A stretch of 64,000 nucleotides of DNA from DATEKX01 sp963726785 (GCA_963726785.1 CAVSDJ010000001.1:124001-188000), one strand, 5' to 3'; numbered from the stretch's first letter, positions 54,730-63,803 are shown. Notes: generated by a model from the letters alone, not told the origin. Translations and numbers: made by a program.

Positions 54730-55782
54730 TTGAAGCGTGTTGCAGTCATACCGGGCGACGGCATCGGCCCGGAAGTCATTAGCGAAGCTGTGCGCACTAT
54801 CGAATCGGCGAGAGATATGTTTGGCTTTGACCTTTCGCTCACATCATTCGACTGGGGAGCGGATAAATATCTTTCGACCGGCGTCGGAATGCCCGAAGGC
54901 GGGCTTGAGATGCTTGCGACCGAGTACGACGCGATACTGACAGGCGCATTTGGCGACCCTCGCGTGAAAGACAACAAACACGCTGCCGACATACTGCTCG
55001 GCATGAGATTCGGCCTCGACCTCTACATCAACCTTCGCCCGATCAAGCTGATTGACGCGCGGCTCTGCCCTCTCAAAGATCGCAGCCTGTCGGATGTGAA
55101 CTTCGTCGTGTTCCGAGAAAACACCGAAGGCATGTACACCTTCATGGGCGGAAACTTCAAAAAGGGAACCGGCGACGAGGTAGCCATTCAGGAAGAGATC
55201 AACACGCGAAAGGGCGTCGAGCGAATCATCACCGCGGCCTTCGAGCATGCGCGCAAGCACAATCGCAAACGGGTCACGATGAGCGACAAATCGAATGTAC
55301 TCACTTACGGTCACGATCTCTGGCAGCGTGTTTTCAAAGAAGTGGCAGCGCGTTATTCGGAGATTGAAGCGAATCATCTGTACGTTGATGTATTGGTGAT
55401 GTGGATGGCGCTTGATCCCGGTCGCTTCGATGTGATCGTGACTAACAATCTTTTCGGCGACATCATTACCGATTTAGGCGCAGCTTTGCAGGGAGGTCTG
55501 GGGATGGCTGCGTCCGGCAATATTCATCCCGGCAAAGTTTCGCTGTTCGAGCCTGTGCACGGCAGCGCGCCGCAGTTTGCAGGAAAGAACGTATCGAACC
55601 CAATTGCGGCGATTCTGACAGCCGCGATGATGCTCGATTACATAGGCTTTACAGAAGCTGGCGATAGAATCGAGCGCGCCGTAGAGACGGCTGTGCGTGC
55701 AGGCGAAACGACTAAGGATATAGGCGGGTCGCTTTCGACAACAGAGGCTGGCGAGGCTATAAGAAAACACCTGAAAGAATGA
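54730..55782 (+). CDS. Isocitrate/isopropylmalate-type dehydrogenase
   Basis: 350 residues; start TTG 54730 with AAGGAG at proper spacing. Beta-decarboxylating dehydrogenase motifs: VIPGDGIGPEVISEAVRTI, GLDLYINLRPIKLID (substrate loop), TYGHDLWQRVFKEV, VTNNLFGDIITDLGAALQGG and EPVHGSAPQFAGKN. The family contains LeuB (3-isopropylmalate), isocitrate, homoisocitrate and tartrate dehydrogenases; the loop favours LeuB or tartrate type over isocitrate, but no leuA/C/D genes lie in the window. The product is given broadly for this reason. Confidence 0.85.
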   Translation: MKRVAVIPGDGIGPEVISEAVRTIESARDMFGFDLSLTSFDWGADKYLSTGVGMPEGGLEMLATEYDAILTGAFGDPRVKDNKHAADILLGMRFGLDLYINLRPIKLIDARLCPLKDRSLSDVNFVVFRENTEGMYTFMGGNFKKGTGDEVAIQEEINTRKGVERIITAAFEHARKHNRKRVTMSDKSNVLTYGHDLWQRVFKEVAARYSEIEANHLYVDVLVMWMALDPGRFDVIVTNNLFGDIITDLGAALQGGLGMAASGNIHPGKVSLFEPVHGSAPQFAGKNVSNPIAAILTAAMMLDYIGFTEAGDRIERAVETAVRAGETTKDIGGSLSTTEAGEAIRKHLKE

Positions 55783-55786
55783 TTGT

Positions 55787-56467
55787 TTACTTCTTTCCGT
55801 GCCCGTTGGATTTCGCTATTTCTTGAATCTTTATTCGCTCGTTGTAATCAGCCAGTGCGCGCGTCACAAAACTCCGCAATCGTGTGAGCCGCAAGCGAGT
55901 CGAGGTCATCTCAAGCAAAGCCTGCTTCGCATCGTTATCAATGGGCAGGGCCGAAGAAACCAGCAATGAAAAATCTTCGGGGTCTTCGGGCAAGTCATGG
56001 CTGATGGGCGCGTTTACTTCGTTTAGAGTCTGCGCCGCTTCCAGAAACTGCTTACATACATCAACCATATCAGCAAAGATTTGATTCAAGTCAGCGCCAG
56101 GTTCCAGATCGTCGGCCAGCGGCTCCACTCTCGCAATCAGATAGGGTGTCGTCTGTAGAATCGCCGCAACTTTATATCGAACCATCCCGGTTGAAATTAC
56201 ATTCATCTTACCTTCTTCGAGCGGAACCACTGCATTGATCTTCGCAATACAGCCGATGCTGCCGACCTCAGGCGTGGTCTCGCGCCCGATGAATGCATCG
56301 TTGCGATATGACAGGCCGAACACGCCGCCGTTTTCGATTGCATAACGCATCAGTGTCTTGTAGCGCTCCTCGAAAATATGCAGAGGCAAAATAGCGCCGG
56401 GGAAGAGAACTGTCGCCAGCGGAAATATCGCGAGCTTTTCAATCTGCTCAGTGCTTTCCAAATCCAT
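55787..56467 (-). CDS. LON-substrate-binding-domain protein
   Basis: 226 residues from ATG 56467 (MDLESTEQIEKL); an ATG at 56488 is also open. It resembles the N-terminal (substrate-binding) domain of Lon protease: LAIFPLATVLFPGAILPLHIF, EERYKTLMRYAIENGG and IISTGMVRYKV-like stretches, with no AAA+ or protease part. Such stand-alone proteins are common and unassigned; some are proposed to bind misfolded proteins. It converges on the dehydrogenase gene with only five bases between stops. Confidence 0.85.
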   Translation of the reverse strand: MDLESTEQIEKLAIFPLATVLFPGAILPLHIFEERYKTLMRYAIENGGVFGLSYRNDAFIGRETTPEVGSIGCIAKINAVVPLEEGKMNVISTGMVRYKVAAILQTTPYLIARVEPLADDLEPGADLNQIFADMVDVCKQFLEAAQTLNEVNAPISHDLPEDPEDFSLLVSSALPIDNDAKQALLEMTSTRLRLTRLRSFVTRALADYNERIKIQEIAKSNGHGKK

Positions 56468-56540
56468 ACACGGAATTATAACACTCAAAGAACCCGCTGC
56501 TAAGACAGTGCGTCATCAATCCAGGGCTGTAACAAATTAA

Positions 56541-56634
56541 CTGTAAGGGCAACCACAAGGGTTGCCCGGATCGTCTACAGGTGATGACTGTCATTGTGCG
56601 AAACACAATCCGGGGACAATCCCTGCCCCTACAG
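56541..56634. repeat. Degenerate GTAGGGGCGACC-type inverted repeat
   Basis: Left part CTGTAAGGGCAACCACAAGG with GGTTGCCCGG; right part CCGGGGACAATCCCTGCCCC ending CTACAG. It is similar in plan to the perfect copy at 24219-24293, but strongly diverged. It abuts the IS110 fragment. Confidence 0.6.
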
Positions 56635-56635
56635 T

Positions 56636-56737
56636 TCATTCGGAATCTGCTCTAAGTTCGCCGTTAGCACTGTCAAAGTAAGCGCCGGTCTGCTGACGTG
56701 GATGAAAATCAACGCCACAATAAACTGTTTGGGTCAT
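56636..56737 (-). pseudogene. IS110-family transposase N-terminal fragment
   Basis: A 33-residue frame, MTQTVYCGVDFHPRQQTGAY followed by FDSANGELR, is the recognisable N-terminus of an IS110-type transposase, with the first catalytic Asp of the DEDD fold in GVDFHP. The remainder of the enzyme and the element ends are missing. It is too short to be a gene and is best read as the scar of a former insertion. Confidence 0.65.
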
Positions 56738-56861
56738 AGGCATCTCCCGAACAGTTTGTGTCCGTTGTGAACATATCACGGCTGTAGATGCCTGCTTCAT
56801 ATCGTCAAGCTAACCGGCGCGGGCTCTTTGCGCGTCCGTGTTCGGCGCATTGTTTGGTGAC

Positions 56862-58471
56862 TTACACTATCTCAATCGTGAACGTCTCCCATATCCCCAT
56901 CGCATTTCGATTAGCAACTAACTCTCGACCGCCGCCACCCTCCGCGCAGACAAACTGTCCGTTACTTGCGCGCAGTGCAACTTGCTGTCCATTGGCAATT
57001 TCGCCACCTGACCCGTCAGCATGCAAGATCGTAAAGGTCTCCCATACCCCAATTGCATTTCGATTAGCAACTAACTCTCGGCCACCCCCACCTTCTGCGC
57101 AGACAAACTGTCCGTTATTAACGCGAAGCGCACCTTGGTCGCCGCTTCTAAGTGGTGGCCCATTCTGATCTAAGAGTTGGAATGTTTCCCACCCTCTTGC
57201 TACATGACGGTCGGCGATTACCCTTCTGCCACCGCCATCTTCCGCACAGACATATTGACCATTATGGGCTCTGAGATGGAAGTTCACCGGGGCGGTCGAG
57301 CGTTGCGCTTCGACGGTGATATCTGTGAATGCGTCCCTCGGGGCTACCGCCATCGGGAGCCGCCAAGCATGATGCAAAGCATTGGGCTCGACCGAGGCCG
57401 ACGCGAAGTAATGGCGAAGGCCGGGCGGGGCAGCAATCGTCGTCCGCAGCGTGAGACTCCGTGCCCCGTGCATCGGGATTCGCGCGGCTGCTGCCTCACC
57501 GCCGGGGTCAACATTCGCGCTGCCAGCGCGGCCCGCTACGATGAGCCTGAGCGGAGGCGTGTCGCCGAAGCCATCGTTCTTCACCGTAATGGTGAACTGC
57601 TCGGCTTCACCAATGTTTACCCTCGATGCTGGCGAAGCCGTGAGCTCACCCGATATCATCGAGCGCCGGCGGCGGCTGGTGTGGCGCGTACAGCGCCGCG
57701 AAAAAGCCTAGCAACGGGCCACGCTCCGCTGATGGGATGCTCTCGGACGCTTGGTGCCCCCCGGAGAAGTCGAAGTCAATCGTCTGCTCAAAGTCTGGCC
57801 CGTTGGGTTCGTAGACATAGAGGCGCACGCTGCTCGTTCCCAACGGCCCCGGATCGTCGTAACCCGTCACTAGCACCTGATGGTTGTTCAGGGGGTTCGA
57901 CGTTGTGCCTACGAGCGCAATCGGGCAGGGCTGCCCCCGGTCGATGCTCGCCTTGATACCTTGCATCTCGTCGCGCGATCGGTCGCGGAGCCATTGCAGG
58001 CCGCCGAGGGGCAAGATGTTCTGGGCGACGCCCATCCAGACGAGTGTATTGACAGCGACATTGCCGCGCAGGCTGTCAAGCAGGCGGCTCCAGATGTACC
58101 GCCGCAGCGTGGTCTCCTCCGACCCCACCCATCCTGGTCTGCGCGGGGTCACACCTGTGGCGAACTCGCCGCGCGGTGGCAGCCACGAGCGCGCGTAGTA
58201 GTCTGCCGCCGCGAACGTCATCCCGCCGCACAAACCGATAACGCCTGGATGCACGTTATTTACGATCTGGCTCGTGACAGCCTCCATGATGATGAGGTTT
58301 GATATGCCCGGCAGAGGCAGTGTGAGTGGCAGGACCAGCGGGTGGACGGTAACGGCTGCGACGGCTGCCTGGATTAGCCCGCGAAGCTGATCCCAGTCCC
58401 CCTGTTGCATGTCCCAGCTATTATCAAATGCGAACGCATCGATGCAATGATCGAATCCTGTTTTCGGGCAT
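56862..58471 (-). CDS. C39-like cysteine peptidase with fascin-like repeats (two frameshifts)
   Basis: The true start is probably ATG 58471, with AAGGAG 8 bases upstream; one extra C near 58466 must be removed to read MPKTGFDHCIDAFAFDNSWD into the downstream frame. The N-terminal half looks like a papain/C39-type cysteine peptidase: GLCGGMTFAAADYYAR (Cys), NNHQVLVTGYDDPG (His) and YVYEPNGPD (Asn). A second extra G near 57650 (GGG) joins it to a CARDB-like segment (FTITVKNDGFGDTPPLRL) and three fascin-like beta-trefoil units, each of form ALRxNNGQFVCAEGGGGREL. Restored length is about 535 residues. Target unknown; an extracellular or toxin-like role is inferred. Confidence 0.7.
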
Positions 58472-58874
58472 GTGTTTCTCCTTTTTTGAAGTTCTTAATT
58501 GAATTTAGTAATGGAGCCTTCACTAGCTGTTTGCTCACATGAGCTTTACGAGCTTGTGTCTGTTACCTGATCGCACCAATACCAAAGGCTTGGCGCAATC
58601 CCAGTAGCAATTAAGTCTTGGATTCTGAGCGTGTCAGGAGAGGAACTGCAAGCTGAAGCGGTTGATCTGGTGACGTCTCAATCCACTAATAATTGTGCCC
58701 TTGATTCTTAACCCGGTATGCTCGAATCCGAACCGATTGGCTCGTGAGGAGTTTCTATTCTATTTCTTAAACTTCTCTATTATCTGTAGACGCATTCTGA
58801 AACCATAACTATTCATCTTTTTTACTCGCATCTTGTTTCATCTTGTTCCGTATTGGCACGGTAAAGGCAATGGG
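58472..58874. other. Intergenic region before the attC-like site
   Basis: About 400 bases with no recognised gene, repeat family or RNA. Some short AT-rich stretches (58760-58850) could hold promoters, but none is convincing. Confidence 0.5.
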
Positions 58875-58966
58875 GGCTAACGTCTAGCATCAGTGGCGCG
58901 ACACGTAACATTGAAGCAACTAAGCGAAACTTGTTTGCCGCGCTCCCCTGCATAGGGTTGTTAGGT
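58875..58966 (-). other. attC-like recombination site
   Basis: Read on the - strand, the 92-base stretch starts ACCTAAC (matches the integron R'' form RYYYAAC) and ends GTTAGCC (close to GTTRRRY). In between, the arms are imperfectly complementary: CTATGCAGGGGAGCGCGGCA near the start against the complement of the CGCGCCACTGATGCTAG stretch near the end. It lies directly 3' of the MNT-HEPN gene, as in an integron gene cassette. No integrase is seen. Identification is by consensus and folding only. Confidence 0.6.
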
Positions 58967-58980
58967 CCTGCAAGTCACCT

Positions 58981-59844
58981 TCATCCATAGCGCTCAATCT
59001 TTTCCTTGCATACCTCTTTCGTCACTCTTTGCAATTTCTTCACTCGCTCCGCCAAATACTCTAACTCTTTCTTCGTGATCTTGTACTTCGGATTATATCG
59101 CGCATCTATGTAGGCTTTCTGTAGTAACTCAAACAGCCGCTTTTCTTCTGGCGTGGTGCGCGGAAATACAGGCAAAAAGCGGGGGTCGAGATTGCTTACT
59201 TGCTTGCCGAGTTTGTCAATGTTGTGTTCCTTCGGCTTGTAATGCGTGAAGACCAACAAGATCGTTGTGTAAAATCGCTCCGTCGCTTGATGGAGCAAGA
59301 AAGCCGCTACTTTGTAAGATCGCCTTTTGAAATAAAAATCAAAGCCAACTAAAAACTCTTTCGCGCTCGTAAACCAGTTCTTGAAATCTTCTTGAGCAGT
59401 TTGCTTTCTTTCCTCTGGACTCAGCTTCTGTGCTTTCGCCAGCTTGAACCTCTTCGAGTCATACAACAGAATGCCTTCTTTCCTGATGTCTGTGAAAAAG
59501 TATTGCCCTCTTGAAAGTGCTTTGTTTACTTCTTTGATGTCATGCACTATCAGTGTCGCCCAAGTGCTTATAATTCTGCTGTGATTGATAGCGCTTTTTA
59601 CTTTGTCCCAGGTAATGATCCTTCGGGTATACAGGCGGTTTTTAACGATTATTAGAACGTCGAAATCACTCTTGTACTCATAAGTGATGTGGCCTTCGGT
59701 GTAAACATCCTCTACCCAATCGCCGCGAGCATAGCTGCCGAAAAGTATTATCATTTCCACACCGGGGTTTACTTTGAGGATAGAAGCGATCTCTTTAAGT
59801 TCTTCTTGTTTGTGCTTTGGTAAATGAGAAAGGCTTTTTTTCAT
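58981..59844 (-). CDS. Nucleotidyltransferase-HEPN fusion protein
   Basis: 287 residues from ATG 59844. Residues ~20-110 are an MNT-type nucleotidyltransferase: MIILFGSYARGDWVEDV and later SDFDVLIIVKNR, with an unusual insert between the GS and D-x-D parts. Residues ~160-280 are a HEPN domain (YKVAAFLLHQATERFYTTIL, LVFTHYKPKEHNIDKLGK). Separate MNT and HEPN proteins form toxin-antitoxin pairs in which MNT AMPylates the HEPN RNase; here they are fused, and such fusions are also known. Base composition looks more AT-rich than neighbours. Flanking attC-like and GCCTAAC (59927-59933) words suggest a mobile cassette. Confidence 0.78.
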   Translation of the reverse strand: MKKSLSHLPKHKQEELKEIASILKVNPGVEMIILFGSYARGDWVEDVYTEGHITYEYKSDFDVLIIVKNRLYTRRIITWDKVKSAINHSRIISTWATLIVHDIKEVNKALSRGQYFFTDIRKEGILLYDSKRFKLAKAQKLSPEERKQTAQEDFKNWFTSAKEFLVGFDFYFKRRSYKVAAFLLHQATERFYTTILLVFTHYKPKEHNIDKLGKQVSNLDPRFLPVFPRTTPEEKRLFELLQKAYIDARYNPKYKITKKELEYLAERVKKLQRVTKEVCKEKIERYG

Positions 59845-60000
59845 AATCTGAGGCAATGTAGCCTGTTGAAGTGAAGTTGGCAAGTTAGAAGTCCTAAGCG
59901 TTTGACATTGCGAGAGACGAATGAACGCCTAACGCTATTTATAACGCAAAAACTACTATCGAGCAGAATCCAAACCCACTGTTCAAGCGTAAGTTTGAAT

Positions 60001-60648
60001 ATGCTGAACCGGAACATTTTTATCGCTGGCGGCACGGGCTACATCGGCAGCCGTTTGATCCCAAGACTGTTGAACCGGGGGCATCACGTCCGCGCGCTCA
60101 CTCGCAGCGGCTCCAGGCATAAGTTGCCTCAAGGCTGTGAAGCGGTCATTGGCGACCCTCTGGACTCTGACTCATTCGTTCAACAGATTCGTCCCTCCGA
60201 CACTTTCGTCCAACTGGTCGGCGTGCCAAAGCCTTCGCCCGCAAAGGCCGCCCAATTTCGAGCCGTTGATCTTCCCGCGATTCGAGCCGCAGTCCCCGCC
60301 GCAGTCGAAGCAGGCATCGAACATTTCGTCTACGTCAGCGTTGCTCATCCCGCCCCGATCATGAAAGCTTACATAGAAGTTCGTTCCGAAGGCGAAGAGT
60401 TGATAAAGAAGAGCGGGTTGAAAGCCACCGTTCTGAGACCCTGGTACGTGCTGGGGCCGGGACATCGTTGGCCTTACGCGCTCTTGCCCGCCTATGCGAT
60501 TTTGGAACGCCTCCCTTCGACCAGAGATACCGCGCTCAGATTGGGCCTCGTAACACTCGATCAGATGTTGAACGCGCTGGCCGCTTCAATCGAGACGCCC
60601 ACCGAAACCTTGCGAATCCTCGAAGTGCCGAATATTAAAAAAGCTTGA
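60001..60648 (+). CDS. NAD(P)-binding (SDR/NmrA-like) protein
   Basis: 215 residues; MLNRNIFIAGGTGYIGSRLI is the Rossmann nucleotide loop. KATVLRPWYVLGPGHRWPY and YVSVAHPAPIMKAYIEVRSE fit atypical SDR/NmrA members, which lack or alter the Tyr-Lys pair. Substrate is not evident. The ATG at 60001 is taken; a longer frame to 59902 lacks support. It begins 67 bases beyond the GCCTAAC word at 59927. Confidence 0.8.
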   Translation: MLNRNIFIAGGTGYIGSRLIPRLLNRGHHVRALTRSGSRHKLPQGCEAVIGDPLDSDSFVQQIRPSDTFVQLVGVPKPSPAKAAQFRAVDLPAIRAAVPAAVEAGIEHFVYVSVAHPAPIMKAYIEVRSEGEELIKKSGLKATVLRPWYVLGPGHRWPYALLPAYAILERLPSTRDTALRLGLVTLDQMLNALAASIETPTETLRILEVPNIKKA

Positions 60649-60767
60649 AATCAGTCCGCCGTGGTTTTGAGTCTCGGCAACAAGCACATATTTCGATTAA
60701 AATATAAGTGGCGCGTGATGCTGCTTGAGACCCCCAGCATCAGACTGAGCCAGGAAGGATTGAGATT

Positions 60768-61433
60768 ATGTGCGGACGATTTACTCGTACAACGAGCACT
60801 GCGATCATCGCGAAAGAGTTTGATGTTGACGAAGTCTCTGAAGATCTGAGGCCGAGCTACAACATAGCTCCGACTCAAGAGGTGGCCGTCATCGTAAACG
60901 ACGGCAAAAGACAACTCGTGAAAGTTCGTTGGGGACTTGTTCCTTCGTGGGCGAAAGAACTTTCAATCGGAAACAAGATGATAAACGCTCGCGCAGAGAC
61001 GATCACTGAAAAAGCCAGCTTCAAAAGAGCGTTTAAGAAGAGGCGTTGTTTGATTGTCGCCGATGGTTTTTACGAATGGCAAAAGGTGGGCGACGCCAAA
61101 AGGCCAATGCACATACGGTTGAAATCAGGTAAGCCTTTCGGGTTCGCCGGAATATACGAGAACTGGGAATCTGAGCAAGGAAAGCAAATCGTAACGTGCG
61201 CGATAATCACGACGGCGGCAAATGAATTGATGAAGCCGATTCATGACCGTATGCCAGTCATCGTGCCCAAAGAGAACGAGAATCTCTGGTTAGACTCTAG
61301 CATAGACGATCAGGAGTTATTGCTCGATATGCTGAGGCCTTATCCATCCGATGTGATGATGGCGTATCCCGTATCGAAGCGTGTAAATGCGCCCGCGAAC
61401 AATTCGCCCGAATGTATCAAGCCGGTCGGCTGA
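60768..61433 (+). CDS. SRAP/HMCES (YedK-type) abasic-site protein
   Basis: 221 residues. Cys2 (MCGRFTRT) is the residue that cross-links to abasic DNA once the Met is removed. NARAETI, VADGFYEWQKVG (Glu) and PIHDRMPVIV (His) are the conserved active-site parts. The family shields abasic sites in single-stranded DNA by forming a thiazolidine link. AGGAAGG precedes ATG 60768. Confidence 0.92.
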   Translation: MCGRFTRTTSTAIIAKEFDVDEVSEDLRPSYNIAPTQEVAVIVNDGKRQLVKVRWGLVPSWAKELSIGNKMINARAETITEKASFKRAFKKRRCLIVADGFYEWQKVGDAKRPMHIRLKSGKPFGFAGIYENWESEQGKQIVTCAIITTAANELMKPIHDRMPVIVPKENENLWLDSSIDDQELLLDMLRPYPSDVMMAYPVSKRVNAPANNSPECIKPVG

Positions 61434-61877
61434 AAAGTGTGAATTATTGACTGCGAAATTCGGCAACCGCAAAATTGGCCGATTAACTGACCCTTTCGCT
61501 TGTTTGGGTGTTGAAGTTCATCCACCGTAAAGCAAGCCCTTCACGAAAGCGCATCCCCGTCACGGCCAGCAGGAGGAAGTACAATCGCTCCCCTGCTGGC
61601 ACGTTTAACAAAATCGCCCTTATCAGCACTTTTTCGCGCTGGGTTTCAGTCCGCAAAAAGTCGCGTCTTCAATTCAAAGACACCTTTATAAGCTATCCAA
61701 GCCGCCGACTTCATCCTTTCGGCGATTCGTGTAACTTCGCACGCCCTCCTTTAAGTCGGCTTCTACAGAGCTGGTTTAAGGCGTCTCGAACGGCCACGCA
61801 GAGCGCGAGCCGCGATTCCTCTATACCTGAAAAGACCAATCTAAACTTCATATTGTGGGTGCCTCTGCGAAAACTGC
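61434..61877. other. Intergenic region between SRAP gene and CRISPR-associated genes
   Basis: About 440 bases with no supported gene. It includes a GCCAGCAGG / CCTGCTGGC hairpin near 61563-61600, and one CRISPR-repeat-like stretch near 61646-61687 that occurs only once. No CRISPR array was found. Confidence 0.5.
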
Positions 61878-62210
61878 TCAGAGCAACCGACAGGCCCAAC
61901 CCATTACAAAGATCGCATCATCGACATTGAGTTTGTAAAACTCCGACCCAAGCGCGAACTTGATATTCTTGTAGTACCCTTCGGTTGATCCGCTCCGTCT
62001 TGCAAAATTGGATGTAGGCAGTTTCTCTACGAGCTTCCTGAGCTTATCAAGGTCACGGTGCTTGATGAGGAAGGTGTAGATCTTCTTGAGTTCGTTTGGG
62101 TCTGCGCTCCGAACATGTATCGGGCGCTCGCGCGAGCCAACCTGTACCGAAGCTCCGCGTATACGGCGACATAACTCCTGACCAAGTTTGATCTGTTCTT
62201 GCGGTTCCAT
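61878..62210 (-). CDS. Small protein of the type III CRISPR operon, unknown function
   Basis: 110 residues (MEPQEQIKLGQELCRR...), mostly helical with KKIYTFLIKHRDLDKLRKLV, and a distinct end: FYKLNVDDAIFVMGWACRLL. It is 31 bases after the RAMP gene and reads in the same direction, so it is in the same transcript. Its size and helical make-up would fit a small subunit (Cas11/Csm2-like), but no motif proves that. It may instead be an accessory protein. Confidence 0.5.
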   Translation of the reverse strand: MEPQEQIKLGQELCRRIRGASVQVGSRERPIHVRSADPNELKKIYTFLIKHRDLDKLRKLVEKLPTSNFARRSGSTEGYYKNIKFALGSEFYKLNVDDAIFVMGWACRLL

Positions 62211-62241
62211 AATTATATTCCTTAATTCAGGCGACTATACT

Positions 62242-63264
62242 TTAGTACATAGTTGTCGGGGCCTTGCGATCTGACGGCCATTCCCAAATCTTGATCAACT
62301 CATCAAGCGCGTCTTCGTTGATGAGCTGGTTCGACTCGCCCACCTCATCCAGCAGGCGAATCGATATCCCTTCGCTTATCACTTCATTGCTATCTTTTTT
62401 TTCTTCCGAAAAATCAAGAAACGATTGCGATGGTTTACGTAATTCAAGTCTGGTCGGTATGATCTCAACCGATCCGAGCATCGCCTGTTTGCCCCCCCCG
62501 ATCTTGATTATGACGTCATCGAAAATGCCCATCGCCACAAACAACAAGCAGAGTTCATCTGCCGTTAAGCTTTCAAACTCCATTGAACTTTCAAGTTTGG
62601 AATTCAGCTTTATAACCTGGTAAGGTTCACCGCGCGGCGCGGCCACTGGCTGTCCGTGAAAGTAGAACTTTCGCCCATTAAAATACCCCTCCTCGTCTTT
62701 ATAGAGGGACGCCGAATCGTGTGGTGGATAGGGCGATTTAATGTGATAGATTGCCGTTCCGTGTTCCGCGAGAAGGCGCGCATCTGTAAAACTGACACGC
62801 CCTTGATAGCCGAGGGCACCGAAGATCGAACAGCAGGCACAGAAATTGGGGTCACGTCCTTTCTCACGCTCCGAGGATTTGATTTCGACGCATGGCCTAA
62901 CATCATTGGCAAGGTTATCCCTTAATTCATTCTTTGTGATACGCACGCATGAATCGGAGATCGCTTCAGCGATTGAGCGAATTGCACCTTTGAGAGATGT
63001 CCCAGGAACGATCACCTTGCCGTCAGCGGTGATCAGGCCGCGCACCGGCTCGTTGTTATCCAGTTCATAGATTCCGGATCCAACGTGAATCGGAGTGAGG
63101 GCTTTCAGGCGAAAATCCAACTTGCCTGTATAGCTGCAGGGTGCAAACCGCTCGTGTCCGATCAATCCACTACGTGCTTTTTTTGAGGTGATCGTCAGCA
63201 TGCGGAAGGGTTTCGGCTCAGGTTCGTCGCGGCCTCTGCCCCGGCTCGTTGGTCTGTCTGACAT
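62242..63264 (-). CDS. Type III CRISPR RAMP protein, Csm3/Cas7-like
   Basis: 340-residue RAMP/Cas7-type backbone protein. FRLKALTPIHVGSGIYELDN is the ferredoxin-like start, and the Asp in ELDNNEPVRGL matches the RNA-cleaving Asp of Csm3. VPGTSLKGAIRSIAEAIS is the glycine-rich loop, followed by CACCSIFGALGYQGRVSFTD and IGGGKQAMLGSVEI. Csm3/Cas7 proteins coat the crRNA and cut target RNA every six bases. The gene lies 15 bases after the Csx19-like gene. The subtype III-D assignment rests on that neighbour. Confidence 0.85.
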   Translation of the reverse strand: MSDRPTSRGRGRDEPEPKPFRMLTITSKKARSGLIGHERFAPCSYTGKLDFRLKALTPIHVGSGIYELDNNEPVRGLITADGKVIVPGTSLKGAIRSIAEAISDSCVRITKNELRDNLANDVRPCVEIKSSEREKGRDPNFCACCSIFGALGYQGRVSFTDARLLAEHGTAIYHIKSPYPPHDSASLYKDEEGYFNGRKFYFHGQPVAAPRGEPYQVIKLNSKLESSMEFESLTADELCLLFVAMGIFDDVIIKIGGGKQAMLGSVEIIPTRLELRKPSQSFLDFSEEKKDSNEVISEGISIRLLDEVGESNQLINEDALDELIKIWEWPSDRKAPTTMY

Positions 63265-63278
63265 ATTTTGGCTCCTTG

Positions 63279-63803
63279 TTACTTGTCTAGGTATGGCTCA
63301 ATCGCGCAGAAGCGAGTCATCTGAATTAGGCCGTTTTGATTGTAATCAACGACGGCAATCTGTAGAGCGTTTGGTGGTATCGTGGCCTTTATCAGGTCTT
63401 TATAGGCTTGGCTGATCCCGGGCACCGCAACCTCAACCCAATCCTCCATGGTCTGGCTCCAAGTTCCGTATAGCTTTTGAACTGCGGGGCTGGTTTGCCA
63501 TTCTTCGCTGTTAACGAGTAGACCGGCATCCGGTGGAGGAGCGCCGTCTTCTGATAGGTAAGTAATGATGTATTGCCCGCCCCCAGCTTCGCGCCAACGC
63601 AGTTCTCGTTTTTTGTCGAAGGCTCGACCTCTGGGATAGCACACACTGTTGTGGAGCGAGTCAGCAGGCTCGAAATGTGCCCTGTCAGTTGCCCTGACAC
63701 CTTCAGACGACAGGATAAACCCGTCGGCACCAAAGATGATGTTCGCGGCTTTGACAACTGACTCCCATCCGCCACGGCTATTGGCAAGAGTTCCTTTAGC
63801 CAT
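63279..63803 (-). CDS. Csx19-like (TIGR03984) CRISPR-associated protein
   Basis: 174 residues from ATG 63803, with GGAG six bases before. RGRAFDKKRELRWREAGGGQ followed by IITYLSEDGAP matches the pattern of TIGR03984/Csx19 (xxRxFNxxxELRWLxxxxxxxxxxLxSE), then WSQTMEDWVEVAVP and late QIAVVDYNQNGLIQMTRF. Csx19 is typical of III-D loci but its job is unknown. The 5' neighbour's stop overlaps this start by eight bases. Assigned from memory of the family, not by a search. Confidence 0.65.
   Translation of the reverse strand: MAKGTLANSRGGWESVVKAANIIFGADGFILSSEGVRATDRAHFEPADSLHNSVCYPRGRAFDKKRELRWREAGGGQYIITYLSEDGAPPPDAGLLVNSEEWQTSPAVQKLYGTWSQTMEDWVEVAVPGISQAYKDLIKATIPPNALQIAVVDYNQNGLIQMTRFCAIEPYLDK

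Noticed and set aside
59902..60000. Longer SDR protein starting at 59902
   Set aside because: The extra 33 residues have no similarity to the family and extend across the GCCTAAC word; ATG 60001 begins the Rossmann motif.
61646..61687. Stretch resembling a CRISPR repeat (starts TTTCAGTCCG, ends TTCAAAGAC)
   Set aside because: It occurs once with no spacer-repeat pattern, so it cannot be called an array; only a weak relic reading remains.
61508..61930. 140-residue + strand frame between SRAP and CRISPR genes
   Set aside because: Composition is Arg/Ser-rich with no domain, and it overlaps the 3' end of the small CRISPR-operon gene.
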